From Dryococelus australis (taxonomy: Eukaryota > Arthropoda > Insecta > Phasmatodea > Phasmatidae): a stretch of 64,000 nucleotides of DNA. The position numbers and the translations under genes were made by a program. The stretch covers positions 82,647,895 through 82,711,894 of the forward strand of contig CM056995.1 in the NCBI GenBank assembly GCA_029891345.1. Direction: 5' to 3'. Within the stretch, counting starts at the first letter, position 1, and every line of letters starts with the position of its first letter. Of the stretch, positions 50,636 through 60,779 are shown piece by piece. The notes beneath the pieces were generated by a model, which was not told where the DNA came from, searched no databases, and saw only the letters and a list, made by a program, of their open reading frames with translations.

Positions 50636-50859
50636 ACAATTACATATCGCACAGGACTCATGCATAAATTCAGCTAACGCAGTGCCTAGGCCAGCAAACA
50701 CACACGTCTCCGAGGTTAAAGCCAATTTACGCCCCCGGTACTTTTTTATTTCAGCACTTTGAAAATAAATTACGCCCTAAACCGTGGGGGCCGACTTTTA
50801 TTGTCACCCGTAAAACGGGCACATTTGTCCCTTTTCTCTGTAAAAAGTATTTAGTCGGG

Positions 50860-51070
50860 GTTGAAGGGCCAATAAATATTAATGAGATCGGATAAAAGGT
50901 AAGGAAATGAGCCGGGGCGTTCGCAGTCATTACGGGAATCGAGTCGGAGCTTTTCAGAGGCTCGGCTCGGCCGAGGAGGGCATGTCGTAGGCGCGAGATT
51001 TGTGACAGCGCGTGACGAATAGCACGTAATAGGCTGTCGATAATACCTTCGCGATCCCCGACCCACCCTG
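50860..51070. promoter_or_regulatory. candidate conserved non-coding element
   Basis: A non-repetitive, mid-GC block between repeats, rich in short A/T cores such as CAATAAATATTAATGAGATC, GTCATTACGGG and GCACGTAATAGGCTGTCGAT. It has no match elsewhere in the window. The 171-codon minus-strand frame across it shows no domain and ends in low-complexity proline. Confidence 0.25.
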
Positions 51071-51074
51071 AGTT

Positions 51075-53065
51075 GAGGACACGAGGGCCGGGAGGGGGGG
51101 GGGGGAATCTGCGCTGTGTAGGAGGGATGGTAGGATAAAAGAAGTGAACAGTGTCGGAACAAGGAGTGAGAGAAAAAAAGAGCGCAGCGCAAGAGTTCAT
51201 GAAGGGAACAAATGTCACTGGAGAGAATTTGGAGAGGGGTGTAAGAAAAAAAAACTGCGAAGGCAACAGGTGGATAAGGTCTGAGGTTGTGATGGGGGGA
51301 AAAAAAGAAGACAGACCAAGAAAAACGACCGCTCTTTAAAAAATCTTCAAAGAAAACGCAAAGATTTTAAAATATTTGAATAACAGGGAGAGAGCTGCTC
51401 TTTTTTTTTTACCGAGAAAAAATGCCATGGTGTTTCCTGGTTAATTGGCGTAGAAAGAAAGGAGGCGGCTACAATTATAAAACTGCTTCCGCACATAAAG
51501 AGCTGAATAAATAAAAGTCCTGGGGGAATCTTCTGGTATTGGATTATTGTTCTCCCAGCTATGAGATCGGCTAGACAGAATTTCAGCTTCATTTTTCAAA
51601 GCCTATTAACAAAATACCTCTAAAAGAGATAAATGAAAAAATAAAAGAATTCTGCTGTGTCTAAAGCGTGCTTTCACGTAACAAATAACGATGCGTCTTT
51701 GTTAAGCTACCATCGTTAAAGCACTTCCTTTGAAAAAAAACGTATTAAAGTGAATCACGCACTGTAAGCTAAGGCCATCTCCCAAATCTCAGAAAGAAAC
51801 CACAGGTGATAAAAAGTAAATGCAGATGGTATAAAATATCTAAATACGTAATACAACTATTTTAAATATTAATAAAACAGGAATTAAAGTTATTTCTGCA
51901 CACTTCCTTAGATAAATTAGCACAAGCGAAATCGTAACAATCTTTATAATAACACCTTATTCACACTGATCTCACCCACTGTCATTCAGGCAAGTGAAAC
52001 ACGGCGAGATTTCTTTGTGAAAAATTTAAGAGCCTAATACTACAGCGTCTGTGAGAAAAAATGTAAGCGTGTTTAACATCCTGCCATACGCTTAAACTTC
52101 TGAATTCTGCTGATCGGAAGGGAGGGTCATGTGTAAAAGTAAAAAAAAAAAACACAATACTGAAATATTTAAGTGCAAAATTTTAATATTAACATTTAGA
52201 AACATTGAAACCCACTTCGTAGTTTTGCAGAAATTGCCACCCCCTGAAATCTTGCCGTTCTAGGCAGCTGCTTATCTGCCTCGACTTAAATACGGCATCA
52301 GCCCGCATGTATATAATCGTTAAGCATAGTTAGAAAACTTCGTAAATTTACTATGAAACAGCTTTTTTCAAATTCCAGTTCAGGAGAGAGATACCATGGT
52401 CGAATGGGAAAGAAATTTCCAATCTTTACTTTTTCCATCACGCCTGTACAGTAGCATGGGAAATTTGAAAGCATTTTTGTTACAGTAGACGATTATTTGC
52501 ATAATTTAGTTTCAGAAGTGCCAAAATTTAAAGCGAAGTTAAATTTATGCATTGCATGCTCAGAAACAGTAGTGTGTCTTATTTCTTTGTGTCAGACATC
52601 GTCGTGCATAAGTCGGCGATTGGATGCCCTATTCGTACGTATACTGGCAGGTTAAACTTCTTTTGGGAGTCGACAAACTCGCCCTCCACGACTGTACTTA
52701 CCTAAATGAAGTTGTCAAGGGAATTGGACACTGGGGAAAAAAAAATCCAGTCCCGTGAAGTATTCTTCACGCAGGTTTATCGAGATTTGTGTCGGGTGCA
52801 AGAAGATATTAATCAAGGCAGCACAGTAACACGGTGAAACTCAGGACTCTGAACAACCACAATGAAACGTTCTAGTGCCATGGTAGGCTGAGATTCCTGA
52901 CGGTGCCCATGACGAAAGACCCAAAGACTGAAATAACAGTGTCTGTCTACTCTCGCATCATCATCCCAGCCGCTATGACTAGCGGTTACATCTAGATTCC
53001 TGCTTCTGCATTTCAAACTGAGCTCATGAGAACCCATCACACGTTAGTGCACGTACCTAAAAATG
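51075..53065. other. no gene recognised
   Basis: Purine-rich on the plus strand to about 51330, AT-rich afterwards. Confidence 0.5.
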
Positions 53066-53490
53066 TAGGTTGTTCACGGTAAAATGAGCACTTTTGAAAG
53101 CTCTGCATACGATCTACTTGTATGGGCCTAGTGTACTTCTTCCGCCTAATATAAAATTATCATTGCCATGGGCCCCATCACTTTATTCGTACGCTGGTCA
53201 AGTGAAACTTTGAAATTACTAGAAAAGTAAATATTTCACAAATTTGCTTTTTTTTTACACTTCGATACATTAAAAAAAAACTAAGCGAATGAAATTAGTT
53301 ACTTTATCACAAATGGTCAGCAAACACTTTTATTCCGACGTTAAGATATGGAACTATTTTCCACCCATCGTTACCAACTTTACTAGGCGTATGTCACTCA
53401 GTGTGCCCGTCATAAGACACGCGGGAAGGGGCAGTGAGTTTTTTCCAAGGTTGATTCCAGAAGTGCTCACTCTATTGTGAACAGCCTTTA
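53066..53490 (-). mobile_element. family A MITE, full length
   Basis: Reverse orientation with ends TAGGTTGTTCACGGTAAAAT and CTATTGTGAACAGCCTTTA. All interior blocks are present. Confidence 0.85.
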
Positions 53491-54047
53491 GATTCACGTT
53501 ATTTGTAATTTCACACACTATGAGTCACCGTGAAACACGATACAAACGTAAATGCCAGCTGCGAATCACTTATTCTGGCGCTCTGCTCCTAAACGTAACA
53601 CTAAAAATGAAACGTCAAAACATGTTACGTGCAGTATCTAGGGACCCTACCACTTCGCGTCATAAGACGGCACCAAGGCAGAATCCCCAGTCCTCTAAAC
53701 ACACAAACAGAAGTCACCCGTCGATGGACTGCTGCCACAGACAAAACTCCTCCTCCTGTTTGACTCAGCTAAGCGGAATTAATATACCAGAGAGCTCTTT
53801 ACGGTAGGTCAGATGAGCGAAGGTCGAATAACACACATTAAACTATCATATACTAGTGCGCCATCTATTTTGTTATTGAATTATGATGCGAAATTATAGG
53901 GTCTCTAGTAATAACTTGAAATGTTGCTCAAACTCACGCAGTCACGGTAGTTTCCTGGTACGTCTTCCAACAAGAGTATGCTGCTACGTAAGACAGAGCA
54001 CATTACATTAACTTGAATCGAACCCATCATTATCCAGGGAAGTAATA

Positions 54048-54458
54048 CAGGGTTCCCACCTTTTTCCATTTGAAAACTCCCTGACATTTCCCTGATTTCC
54101 ACACAAAAATAATCTTTCTTCCCATACCTTTTTCTAACATTTTGTTTTCTGTAAGGATTGGCGCCTTTGAAATATAACATACGTTTACACCAAAATACTT
54201 CTCTGATCTTCCGAAATTGCTAACCACATAGATTGCAAATAAATATGCCTAAGCATTTAAGTCCGAATCTTTGAAACAATTTAATATGATTCTGGTTGCG
54301 GTGCACGATTGATGACAACTGCGAAATATACCATCCACATCACAGAATTCCCTGGCATTTAGCTAACTTTTTTGAAATTCCCTGGCATTCCCCTGATTTA
54401 CTTGAGAGTTTTCAAATTCCCTGACATTTTCCTGTTTTCGAGACCTGTGGCAACCCTG
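54048..54458. mobile_element. MITE with 5-bp duplication (CAGGGTT ends)
   Basis: 411 bp, ends CAGGGTTCCCAC and GTGGCAACCCTG, flanked by TAATA on both sides (54043-54047, 54459-54463). Inside, the motif CCCTGACATTT/CCCTGGCATT with CCTGATTT recurs near both ends. CAG termini suggest a hAT relative; a 5-bp rather than 8-bp duplication would fit the hAT5 branch, stated from memory. Confidence 0.75.
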
Positions 54459-55294
54459 TAATATTGCCCTACCATGAAAATCCGGCGAGTGACAGCCGAT
54501 ATTCGTCCAGTAACTATGTCCACTGGGCACAGTACAAAACATCTGATAAGTCTTCTGTGATCTGGACGACCATATTGGACTCTGGCATGCAAAGTGTTGT
54601 CAGGAATGTAGCCTATATGGTCGGATTTCCGCCACGCATTACACGAATTTCTTTAACGGTCGCGTTTTCTGCTACCGCATATGGAGAGACCATTGGTGTG
54701 ACACTTATCTGACGTATTCAGGCAGTGATTATCGCCGAACATCTTGTCACGCGGTGCACCGTGAAACAAAGTCACAAACTGGGAAAGTACATAGAAGTGG
54801 AACGGTTTTTTAATTGGACAATTTTAAAAATAAGATATCATTTTACCCTAATTTTAAGGTAAACTAAAATATTTATTTTCATTTGCCCCACCCTCCTTTT
54901 TTTCCTTGATTTTTTCCAGTTTTTGAAATAGATGGTCACTTTTATTATTTTGGTCCTTAGCACATGTCAGATTACCAAAACGAAGCGAATCATTGTTTCA
55001 CATGTACGTATGCCATCCACGCGTAGCCTACCAATAGCAACACCTTTCAAGACCTTACGTTAAAAATCTCGCGAAACACATTCAGGGCAGAAAAACACAA
55101 TCAGACTATAGACACTAAGTAAATATAACGTTAGTGATGCAATTATGTATAATGCTATCGAAAGTCGGACACTTACACAGCAGAATGAAGAGCGCGTTTT
55201 TGCTAACTACCGCAATTATACTTATTATTTTTAGACATAAAATCCACTTATGGATACATCGGGAAAAACTGATTTCTTCCAATATCACAAATAC

Positions 55295-55399
55295 ACGTAA
55301 AGACTTGTATGCAAGTTGTGTATTCCTCCGCGTTATGTAAAATTAACATTGCCACGGGCCTCATCACTTTATTTATGCGTCGGTCAAATGAAACTGTCG
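55295..55399 (-). mobile_element. family A MITE fragment, inverted against its neighbour
   Basis: Minus-orientation blocks (CTTGTATGCAAGTTGTGTAT, AAATTAACATTGCCA, TTTATGCGTCGGTCAAATGA) end abruptly where a plus-orientation family A sequence begins, giving a hairpin-like junction. Confidence 0.7.
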
Positions 55400-55961
55400 A
55401 ATAAAAAGTGTTATGTAACCATTTGTGATAACTTAAATTTTTTATTTCGCTTTCTGTTTTATTAATGTATGGAAGTGTAAAAATTATCCCAATTGTAAAG
55501 TATTAATTTTTGAAATATTTCCACAGTTTCACTTGCCCGACGCATGGCTAAAGTGATGAGGCCCATGGCAATGATAATCTTACATAAGGCGGAAGAATAT
55601 TCAACTTGCATACAAGGTTATCTTAACCCTTTCAGGCCCACTTGAATTTACGGTTTCAAGTGTTGCAAGCAAGAAATTTTATGATACGTGCTGTACGTAA
55701 GTCGATACAACACTTGTTTCATTGTTATAGCCAATGAGCTGCAGTCTCTACGTTCAACTACGAACCAGTCATAACATGAACCAGTAAGATGGTTTGCCAA
55801 CCATTTACCCGCAGGTAATATTATTGTTCATTGAGCTCCGCAGTGTGCAGTGCAGACCAAAAATTCCCTACACTTGAGTAACGTACACAATTGTGTACAC
55901 TGGGCCTGAATGGGTTATGCAGGGCTTTGAAAAGTGGTAATTTGACCGCGAACAGCCTATA
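55398..55961 (+). mobile_element. family A MITE (5'-truncated) containing a nested element
   Basis: Begins mid-element at the GTCGAATAAAAAGTGTTATG block and runs to a right end GACCGCGAACAGCCTATA. It is interrupted by the TTAA-flanked element at 55627-55914. It ends about 40 bases from the LMO4 stop codon. Confidence 0.8.
55627..55914 (+). mobile_element. family C TTAA-type (piggyBac-like) MITE nested in family A
   Basis: 288 bp with ends CCCTTTCAGGCCCA and TGGGCCTGAATGGG, flanked by TTAA (55623-55626) and TTAT (55915-55918). It carries the 16-bp perfect palindrome GTACACAATTGTGTAC at 55883-55898. CCC termini at TTAA targets are the piggyBac hallmark; no transposase is present. Confidence 0.8.
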
Positions 55962-55985
55962 AGTGAGTATAATGAGTTATGTATG

Positions 55986-55994
55986 ACTGACCTG
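55986..55994 (-). other. possible 5' splice site just after the LMO4 stop codon
   Basis: Nine bases beyond the TGA the minus strand reads ACAG/GTCAGT, close to a consensus donor (intron would begin at 55991). If used, the 3' UTR is split and the repeats at 55295-55961 are intronic. If not used, the 3' UTR runs directly into a family A MITE. No polyadenylation site can be fixed from sequence alone. Confidence 0.35.
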
Positions 55995-56000
55995 TGTCGC

Positions 56001-56316
56001 TCAGTCGCGGCTGCGGCGCGGCCGGCCCACCTTGCCCTTGCGCACTCCGGTGGCGGTGGTCGTCGCTCCTGCCGCCGCCGACCCCTTGAGCAGCTTGTGC
56101 CAGTCCTGCTCGCAGACGAGGCTGCCCGCCAGCAGACAGTACCTGTCCCCGGGCACCAGCTGCGAGCCGCACTTGGAGCACGCGAAGCACTTCATGTGGA
56201 ACACGTGGTGCTGCTGCTGTGGCTGCTGGCCCGGCCCGCCGCCCGCCCGCATCACGAACTCGCTCGCCGGGATCGTCTGGCCGCACGCCGAGCACGCGCC
56301 CGTGTTGCCGAACAAC
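56001..56316 (-). CDS. LMO4: LMO4-type LIM-only protein, last coding exon (second LIM domain)
   Basis: This exon encodes the C-terminal half of a LIM-only transcriptional cofactor. LMO4 proteins are nuclear adaptors that bind LDB/Chip and other regulators through two tandem LIM zinc domains and do not bind DNA themselves. Counting from the Leu codon at 56315, the frame opens with LFGNTGACSACGQTIPASEF, almost identical to the second LIM domain of animal LMO4. The zinc ligands are C8, C11, H40, C43, C46, C49, C68 and D71. The spacing from C11 to H40 is 28 residues; about 18 is usual, and the extra residues are a Gly/Gln/His-rich stretch (about residues 25-37). A basic tail follows and ends GKVGRPRRSRD before TGA at 56001-56003. 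The first base (56316) completes a split Arg codon after an AG acceptor. The first LIM exon is not in the window. LMO1/3 (Beadex type) is unlikely, because the FGNTGACSACGQ core is specific to LMO4. Confidence 0.9.
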
Positions 56317-56345
56317 CTGTCAACACCACCTCCGTCAGCGATAAC
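56317..56345 (-). other. 3' splice site of the LMO4 last intron
   Basis: On the minus strand the exon is preceded by ...GGTGTTGACAG, with the AG at 56318-56317. A branch-point-like CTGAC lies about 15 bases upstream. The polypyrimidine tract is weak. The site was chosen because homology with LMO4 begins exactly at the Arg codon split here (phase 2). Confidence 0.7.
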
Positions 56346-56556
56346 CTGCGATGTACAGTACTAGCAGTGGCGTGTGGTCGAGCGTTGCAAGGTAAGCTGA
56401 GTGCTGTACACAATCCGGCGCACGCACTACCCACAGTGCAGCCCGGGAGAAACCCTGCCAAATACACTACCGTGTCCAAGTGGCCGATGTGTAAACTACC
56501 AAACGATTAGGTATAGCACAGAGCGAAACACAACTTACTTACCAACAGTTCACCAC

Positions 56557-57260
56557 ACGCCGCTGAGTACTAGGAGTGGGAGACATAGAGCACTGGAATA
56601 TGGAACTGGAGGCCATTAGGGATGTGGATATCGGATAAAAAAAATTGATATTATTTATATTCGTTATTTATAAAAGTATAGTTTTGTGAAACCATATGTG
56701 ACAACATTTTGAAATTCGGTACATCGAAATCCGATATTTTGTCTTAAAAGGACCTGACAAATGTCAAGTTGCTTGGAATAATGTATATGGAGGACATTAG
56801 GCATTACAGAAATATGTGGCGTCTTTTTAGTGCGCGTTCCCAAAGTAAACATAGCAATTTTTAAATAAATTTTTTTATTCGAAACGTAACTTTTTAAAAG
56901 AGCATTTTAAAAATATTTAATACGACGATTTATATCGATATATCGTTGATATAATATAGTCATTTCTATTTATAGATAAGTTTTCCAACATTCTTAGATG
57001 CCATAGAGCACGACAAGGGGTGAAGAAAATCCAGTAGCTTGGATCACGGGAATAGGAGTGGATGCAGTAGAGCGTCTGGAATATGGACATATGAGTGAAG
57101 ACAATCTGAATTACAGAACTATGAGTGGAGGCCATAAAGCAGCATGGAATTCAGGAATATAGATAGACAGTCGGGGAGTCTGCAATACGAGTCTCATGAG
57201 TGGAAGCCATGAAGTAGATTGGAATACATGACAACGCAGAGAAATCCGTGTGAAGACTGG
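56557..57260. repeat. degenerate minisatellite interrupted by AT-rich DNA
   Basis: Units of the form GAGTGGAGGCCATAAAGCAG + CATGGAATTCAGGAATATA recur with many changes at 56570-56610 and 57050-57240, split by about 400 AT-rich bases (56615-57000). Unit length is roughly 50-60 bases. Confidence 0.45.
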
Positions 57261-57391
57261 AACATGGGTCAGGAACGGAAACAAGCGTAAGACTGGGCTA
57301 CAAGAATACTAAGAGTGTAAACATATAGACAGCCAGGGAAATGTAAAAGAAGTTATGACTGCAGCGAGTGGCCTGAATAAAGAAATATAAG

Positions 57392-57684
57392 TAGAGCTAG
57401 TGACTTTTTGCGGCAAATACGACTAAACGGTAGACTTCAATGCTATAAGCACCCACCAGCAGTTTGTCTATCGCCATTGGTTGCTCTCTGCTTGAGAAGA
57501 CATTTTCATATTTGACTGGGCCACTCAGAATTCGGCAACATCAGTACAGCTCCTGCGTGATTCGTGTGCAAACAGTTAACACGTTTCAAAAAGTAATTCA
57601 GCCAGTCAAGATAGTTAAACTACTCTACATTGTTTTAAAATATATCTTGTCTTTAAATCTTTTCGCAAAATTTCACTGCCCTTA
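57392..57684 (-). mobile_element. family D hAT-like MITE, copy 4, in the LMO4 intron
   Basis: 293 bp, ends TAGAGCTAGTGA and TCACTGCCCTTA, flanked by AATATAAG (57384-57391) and AGTATAAG (57685-57692). Confidence 0.85.
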
Positions 57685-57699
57685 AGTATAAGTGTAGAT

Positions 57700-58779
57700 C
57701 GGTTAACGGTGGTCACAAATATTTATTAAATATTTGCAAGTGAAACTGTTACAGCTACATTAACTATTCTACGAAAATGTGAATGTTCTTAGAATCCAAA
57801 CTTTACACATTTTTTTTGTACTTCCTCCAAAATAAAAACTATGGTAAGCGTACAGCAAGTGGAAAGAAAGAAGAGAAAGAAGACATGAACTGTCACAAGT
57901 AGGGTGTATTTGATGCCGGGATGTGGCGAGAATCGAGGAATGGCTTCTCAAGTAGGCATACAGACGGACACTTTTTACAGCAAAATTAGAGCGTACTATT
58001 AAATATTTATTTTATTGAATCATTTTCTTGCTAACCGTACAACACGTTTTTTTCAGCTAAACGATATTTTGTTGATAGAAGCAAGACCCAGTTCTTCCAA
58101 ATGAATTAACTTTTTCTCGAAACGTAATAATTTATTTAAAACAACTTTGTTTGTGCCAATGAAATATTTTGTGATTTCACTATATTAAGCAAATATATAG
58201 TATACGCAAACATTGTTACAATTTGCCAGCCCTAACAAGCTTTTGCAACTATAGTTAGTTTAGGAATTATTGAACACAACTAAAAGAACTTAAGTCTGTT
58301 ATTTTTAGCCAGTACACATCCTCGAGTCACATGCACACATTAAAATTACTATGAACCTAATTACATAATAGCTAGTAGTCCCGTAGGTCACATGACACAA
58401 TGGTATTAATCATCAATATGCTGATATTATGACACCAGAAGTTAGTAGTTTTAATGACAATCAATTTTAAGAAATAACATTTTTAATTAACAACTTTATA
58501 CAGGACTATTTCTCATAAATGTATTATTATAATCAATTTTAACTCTAAAATAACCAGATATGGACAGGAATTAATTTACTAGTTACACAGGGATTCTAAT
58601 TGAGTGAACTATGCCAGGTAGTGGAGAAAAAAAGCTGTATTGTTCCTTTTTGAGAGAAACGTAAATAAATAAGGAAATATAATTTTAGTTATTTTATTTT
58701 ATAAAGTCCCCAATCCGCCTCGATCCTGGCAACGGCCAAGAGTACGTAACAGTATTCAATGAACTGCGAATTTGTTTGA
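57700..58779. other. intronic AT-rich DNA, nothing recognised
   Basis: No coding signal and no repeat family of this window. Confidence 0.5.
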
Positions 58780-59191
58780 TAAAGGCTGTTCACGATAAAG
58801 TGAGCACTTTTTAAATCAGCCGTAGAAAAAAGTCACTGTCCCTGCATGCACATATTTTAACGGGCGCACTGAGTGGCATGCGCCCGGTAAAGTTGGTAAC
58901 GATGGATGCAAAGTAGTATCATATATTAAAGTAAAATAAAAAGTGTTAGATGAATATATGTGATAATTTAAATTATTTAATTCGCTTCCTGTTTTCTTAA
59001 ATCATCGATGTGTAAAAATTACCAGCTTTGCAAATATTCATTTTGATAAAAATTTCACACTTTCACTTGACCGACGCATGAATAAAGTGATGAGGCCCCA
59101 TGGCGATGTTAATTTTACATAAGGCAACGTGCATACAAGTAGATCGTAAGCAGGGCTTTCAAAAGTGCTCATTCCATCGTGGACAGTCTAA
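58780..59191 (+). mobile_element. family A MITE in the LMO4 intron
   Basis: 412 bp with ends GGCTGTTCACGATAAAGTGA and CATTCCATCGTGGACAGTCTA. Interior is complete apart from a short gap near GCAACGTGCATACAAG. Confidence 0.85.
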
Positions 59192-59574
59192 ATAAATATA
59201 CAGGTCGCCACGTAGCTCTATAGTGTGCAAACAGAAATAGATAAAAAAATAAACAAATAGAAACAATGATGATCGCGGCGGGCGGACGGCTGCCAGCGGC
59301 GGGTTGCCAAGGGCTCCACGCGGTGAGCTACGTTCAGACACAGCTCGTGGAACACTTTGCCAGACAATCTGCGGGCAATGGGCCGGCGACGGGGCGGCTT
59401 AATAGCCGCGCGTTCCCAGCGCGCCGCGACCGACCATCAAGAACACTTGTTAGTGACACCGGAGCCAGCCGCGGCGGGACGCGCTAGTTCCCCCCCCCCC
59501 CCCCCGCTGGGACAATCCCGAACTCGGGACGCTAGTCTCAATGCCTCCGCTTCCTACACTGTGTCCAGCTTTTC

Positions 59575-60007
59575 TAAAGACTGTTCACGATTAAGTCAGC
59601 ACTTTTGAAATGAACCTCAGAAAAAAGTCACCTCCCCTGCCTGCATATATGCCTATTTTAACAGGCTCAATGAGTGGCATGAGTCCTGTAAAGTTGGTAA
59701 TGACGGAGGGGAAAGTAGTTCCATATATTAACGTCGAAAGAAAGTGTTAGGTAATCGTTTGTTATAACTTAAATTATTTCTCTCGCTTTCTACATTTTTT
59801 TAAACCATTAAGTGTAAAAATGAGAAAATTTGTTCAACACTTACTATTCTAATAATTTCACTGTTTCACTTGACCGACGCATGAATAAAGAGCTGAAGCC
59901 CGTGGCAATGTTAATTTCACATTAAGCGGGAGAAGACACAATGTGCATACAAGCATATATTTTAAGCAGGGCTTTCAAAAGTGCTCATTTTATTGTGAAC
60001 AGCCTAT
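59575..60007 (+). mobile_element. family A MITE in the LMO4 intron
   Basis: 433 bp with ends GACTGTTCACGATTAAGTCA and TTTTATTGTGAACAGCCTAT. Its right end abuts a family F repeat. Confidence 0.85.
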
Positions 60008-60019
60008 ACACTTCCTAAA

Positions 60020-60775
60020 CTGCCATGGAAGTTTTTAACCTACGCATTATACGGAAATAATATCACGTGTCATGCCGGTATCACATAGCCTCAATGAACA
60101 CAGCGTGACACGACAAAAACCGCAGCAACCACGACCATTTTCAATGTGACTGCTCGAATTTACAGCCCGACAGTTTACTGACGTGACACAAAGAGTAGAA
60201 TTTTTCAGATCCATTTACAAGGCGCTGATTAACTGCTCTAGTTTCAAAGGCGGTGGGCAGACGGGAAATTTGGAATACATGATGGTGACAAGTTTTATAG
60301 CTAATGCATACAAAGGTAAAATTATTATTGATAAGAGATAAATACAGTAATTGTGATAATTTGTTTTCTTTTAATATACGTATTTACCAATGTAGGGAAA
60401 GCGTATCATACAATTTCATTTAACAAAGTTGTCACACTGTGCGTCGTGCCGCACGACACGACGAAGAATAGAAGTCATTTCTAATTCAAAACTGCCGGTC
60501 GTGCGACAGAATTGTCGGAATTACGTCAGATCTATCTTGTATTTCATTGGTCGTTTAGTTTTACGTGTCGAGTGGTGCTTGCGGTGTCTTTCTGGTCGGG
60601 GCTATGTGATTCCGGTATCAGACTGCAAATATAGGAGTGTTGAGCGTCGTTACTATCCAAGGTTGGGGACTTCCCTACGCATTTGACTGTTTCGTGAGCG
60701 AATAACGATACCATGGATGTATGGGAAAATCGTTTACTATTCACACTTTCTCACCATTCGTAAACAATGATATGG
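60020..60775 (+). repeat. family F dispersed repeat, copy 2, interrupted
   Basis: Family blocks CATGGAAGTTTTTAAC and ATAATATCAC (to 60072) and AATATAGGAGTGTTG, TTGGGGACTTCCCTACGCAT (from 60618) flank the 545-bp insertion at 60073-60617. Confidence 0.65.
60073..60617. mobile_element. 545-bp element nested in a family F repeat
   Basis: Inverted ends TGCCGGTATCACATAGCC and GGCTATGTGATTCCGGTA (two differences), flanked by TCA on both sides (60070-60072, 60618-60620). The flanking family F sequence is collinear with 4795-5000 once the insert is removed, which confirms the boundaries. Confidence 0.75.
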
Positions 60776-60779
60776 CAAT

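Noticed and set aside
50751-51266. 171-codon minus-strand open frame
   Set aside because: No domain, a proline low-complexity run from a G-tract, and no splice or start context. The region is better read as non-coding.
55983-56510. 175-codon plus-strand open frame
   Set aside because: It is the antisense shadow of the GC-rich LMO4 exon, extended into the intron.
59159-59608. First LIM exon of LMO4 or a first coding exon in the GC-rich patch
   Set aside because: Neither strand shows the C-X2-C...H-X2-C pattern or the conserved first-LIM sequence; the patch is GC-rich with a C-run only.
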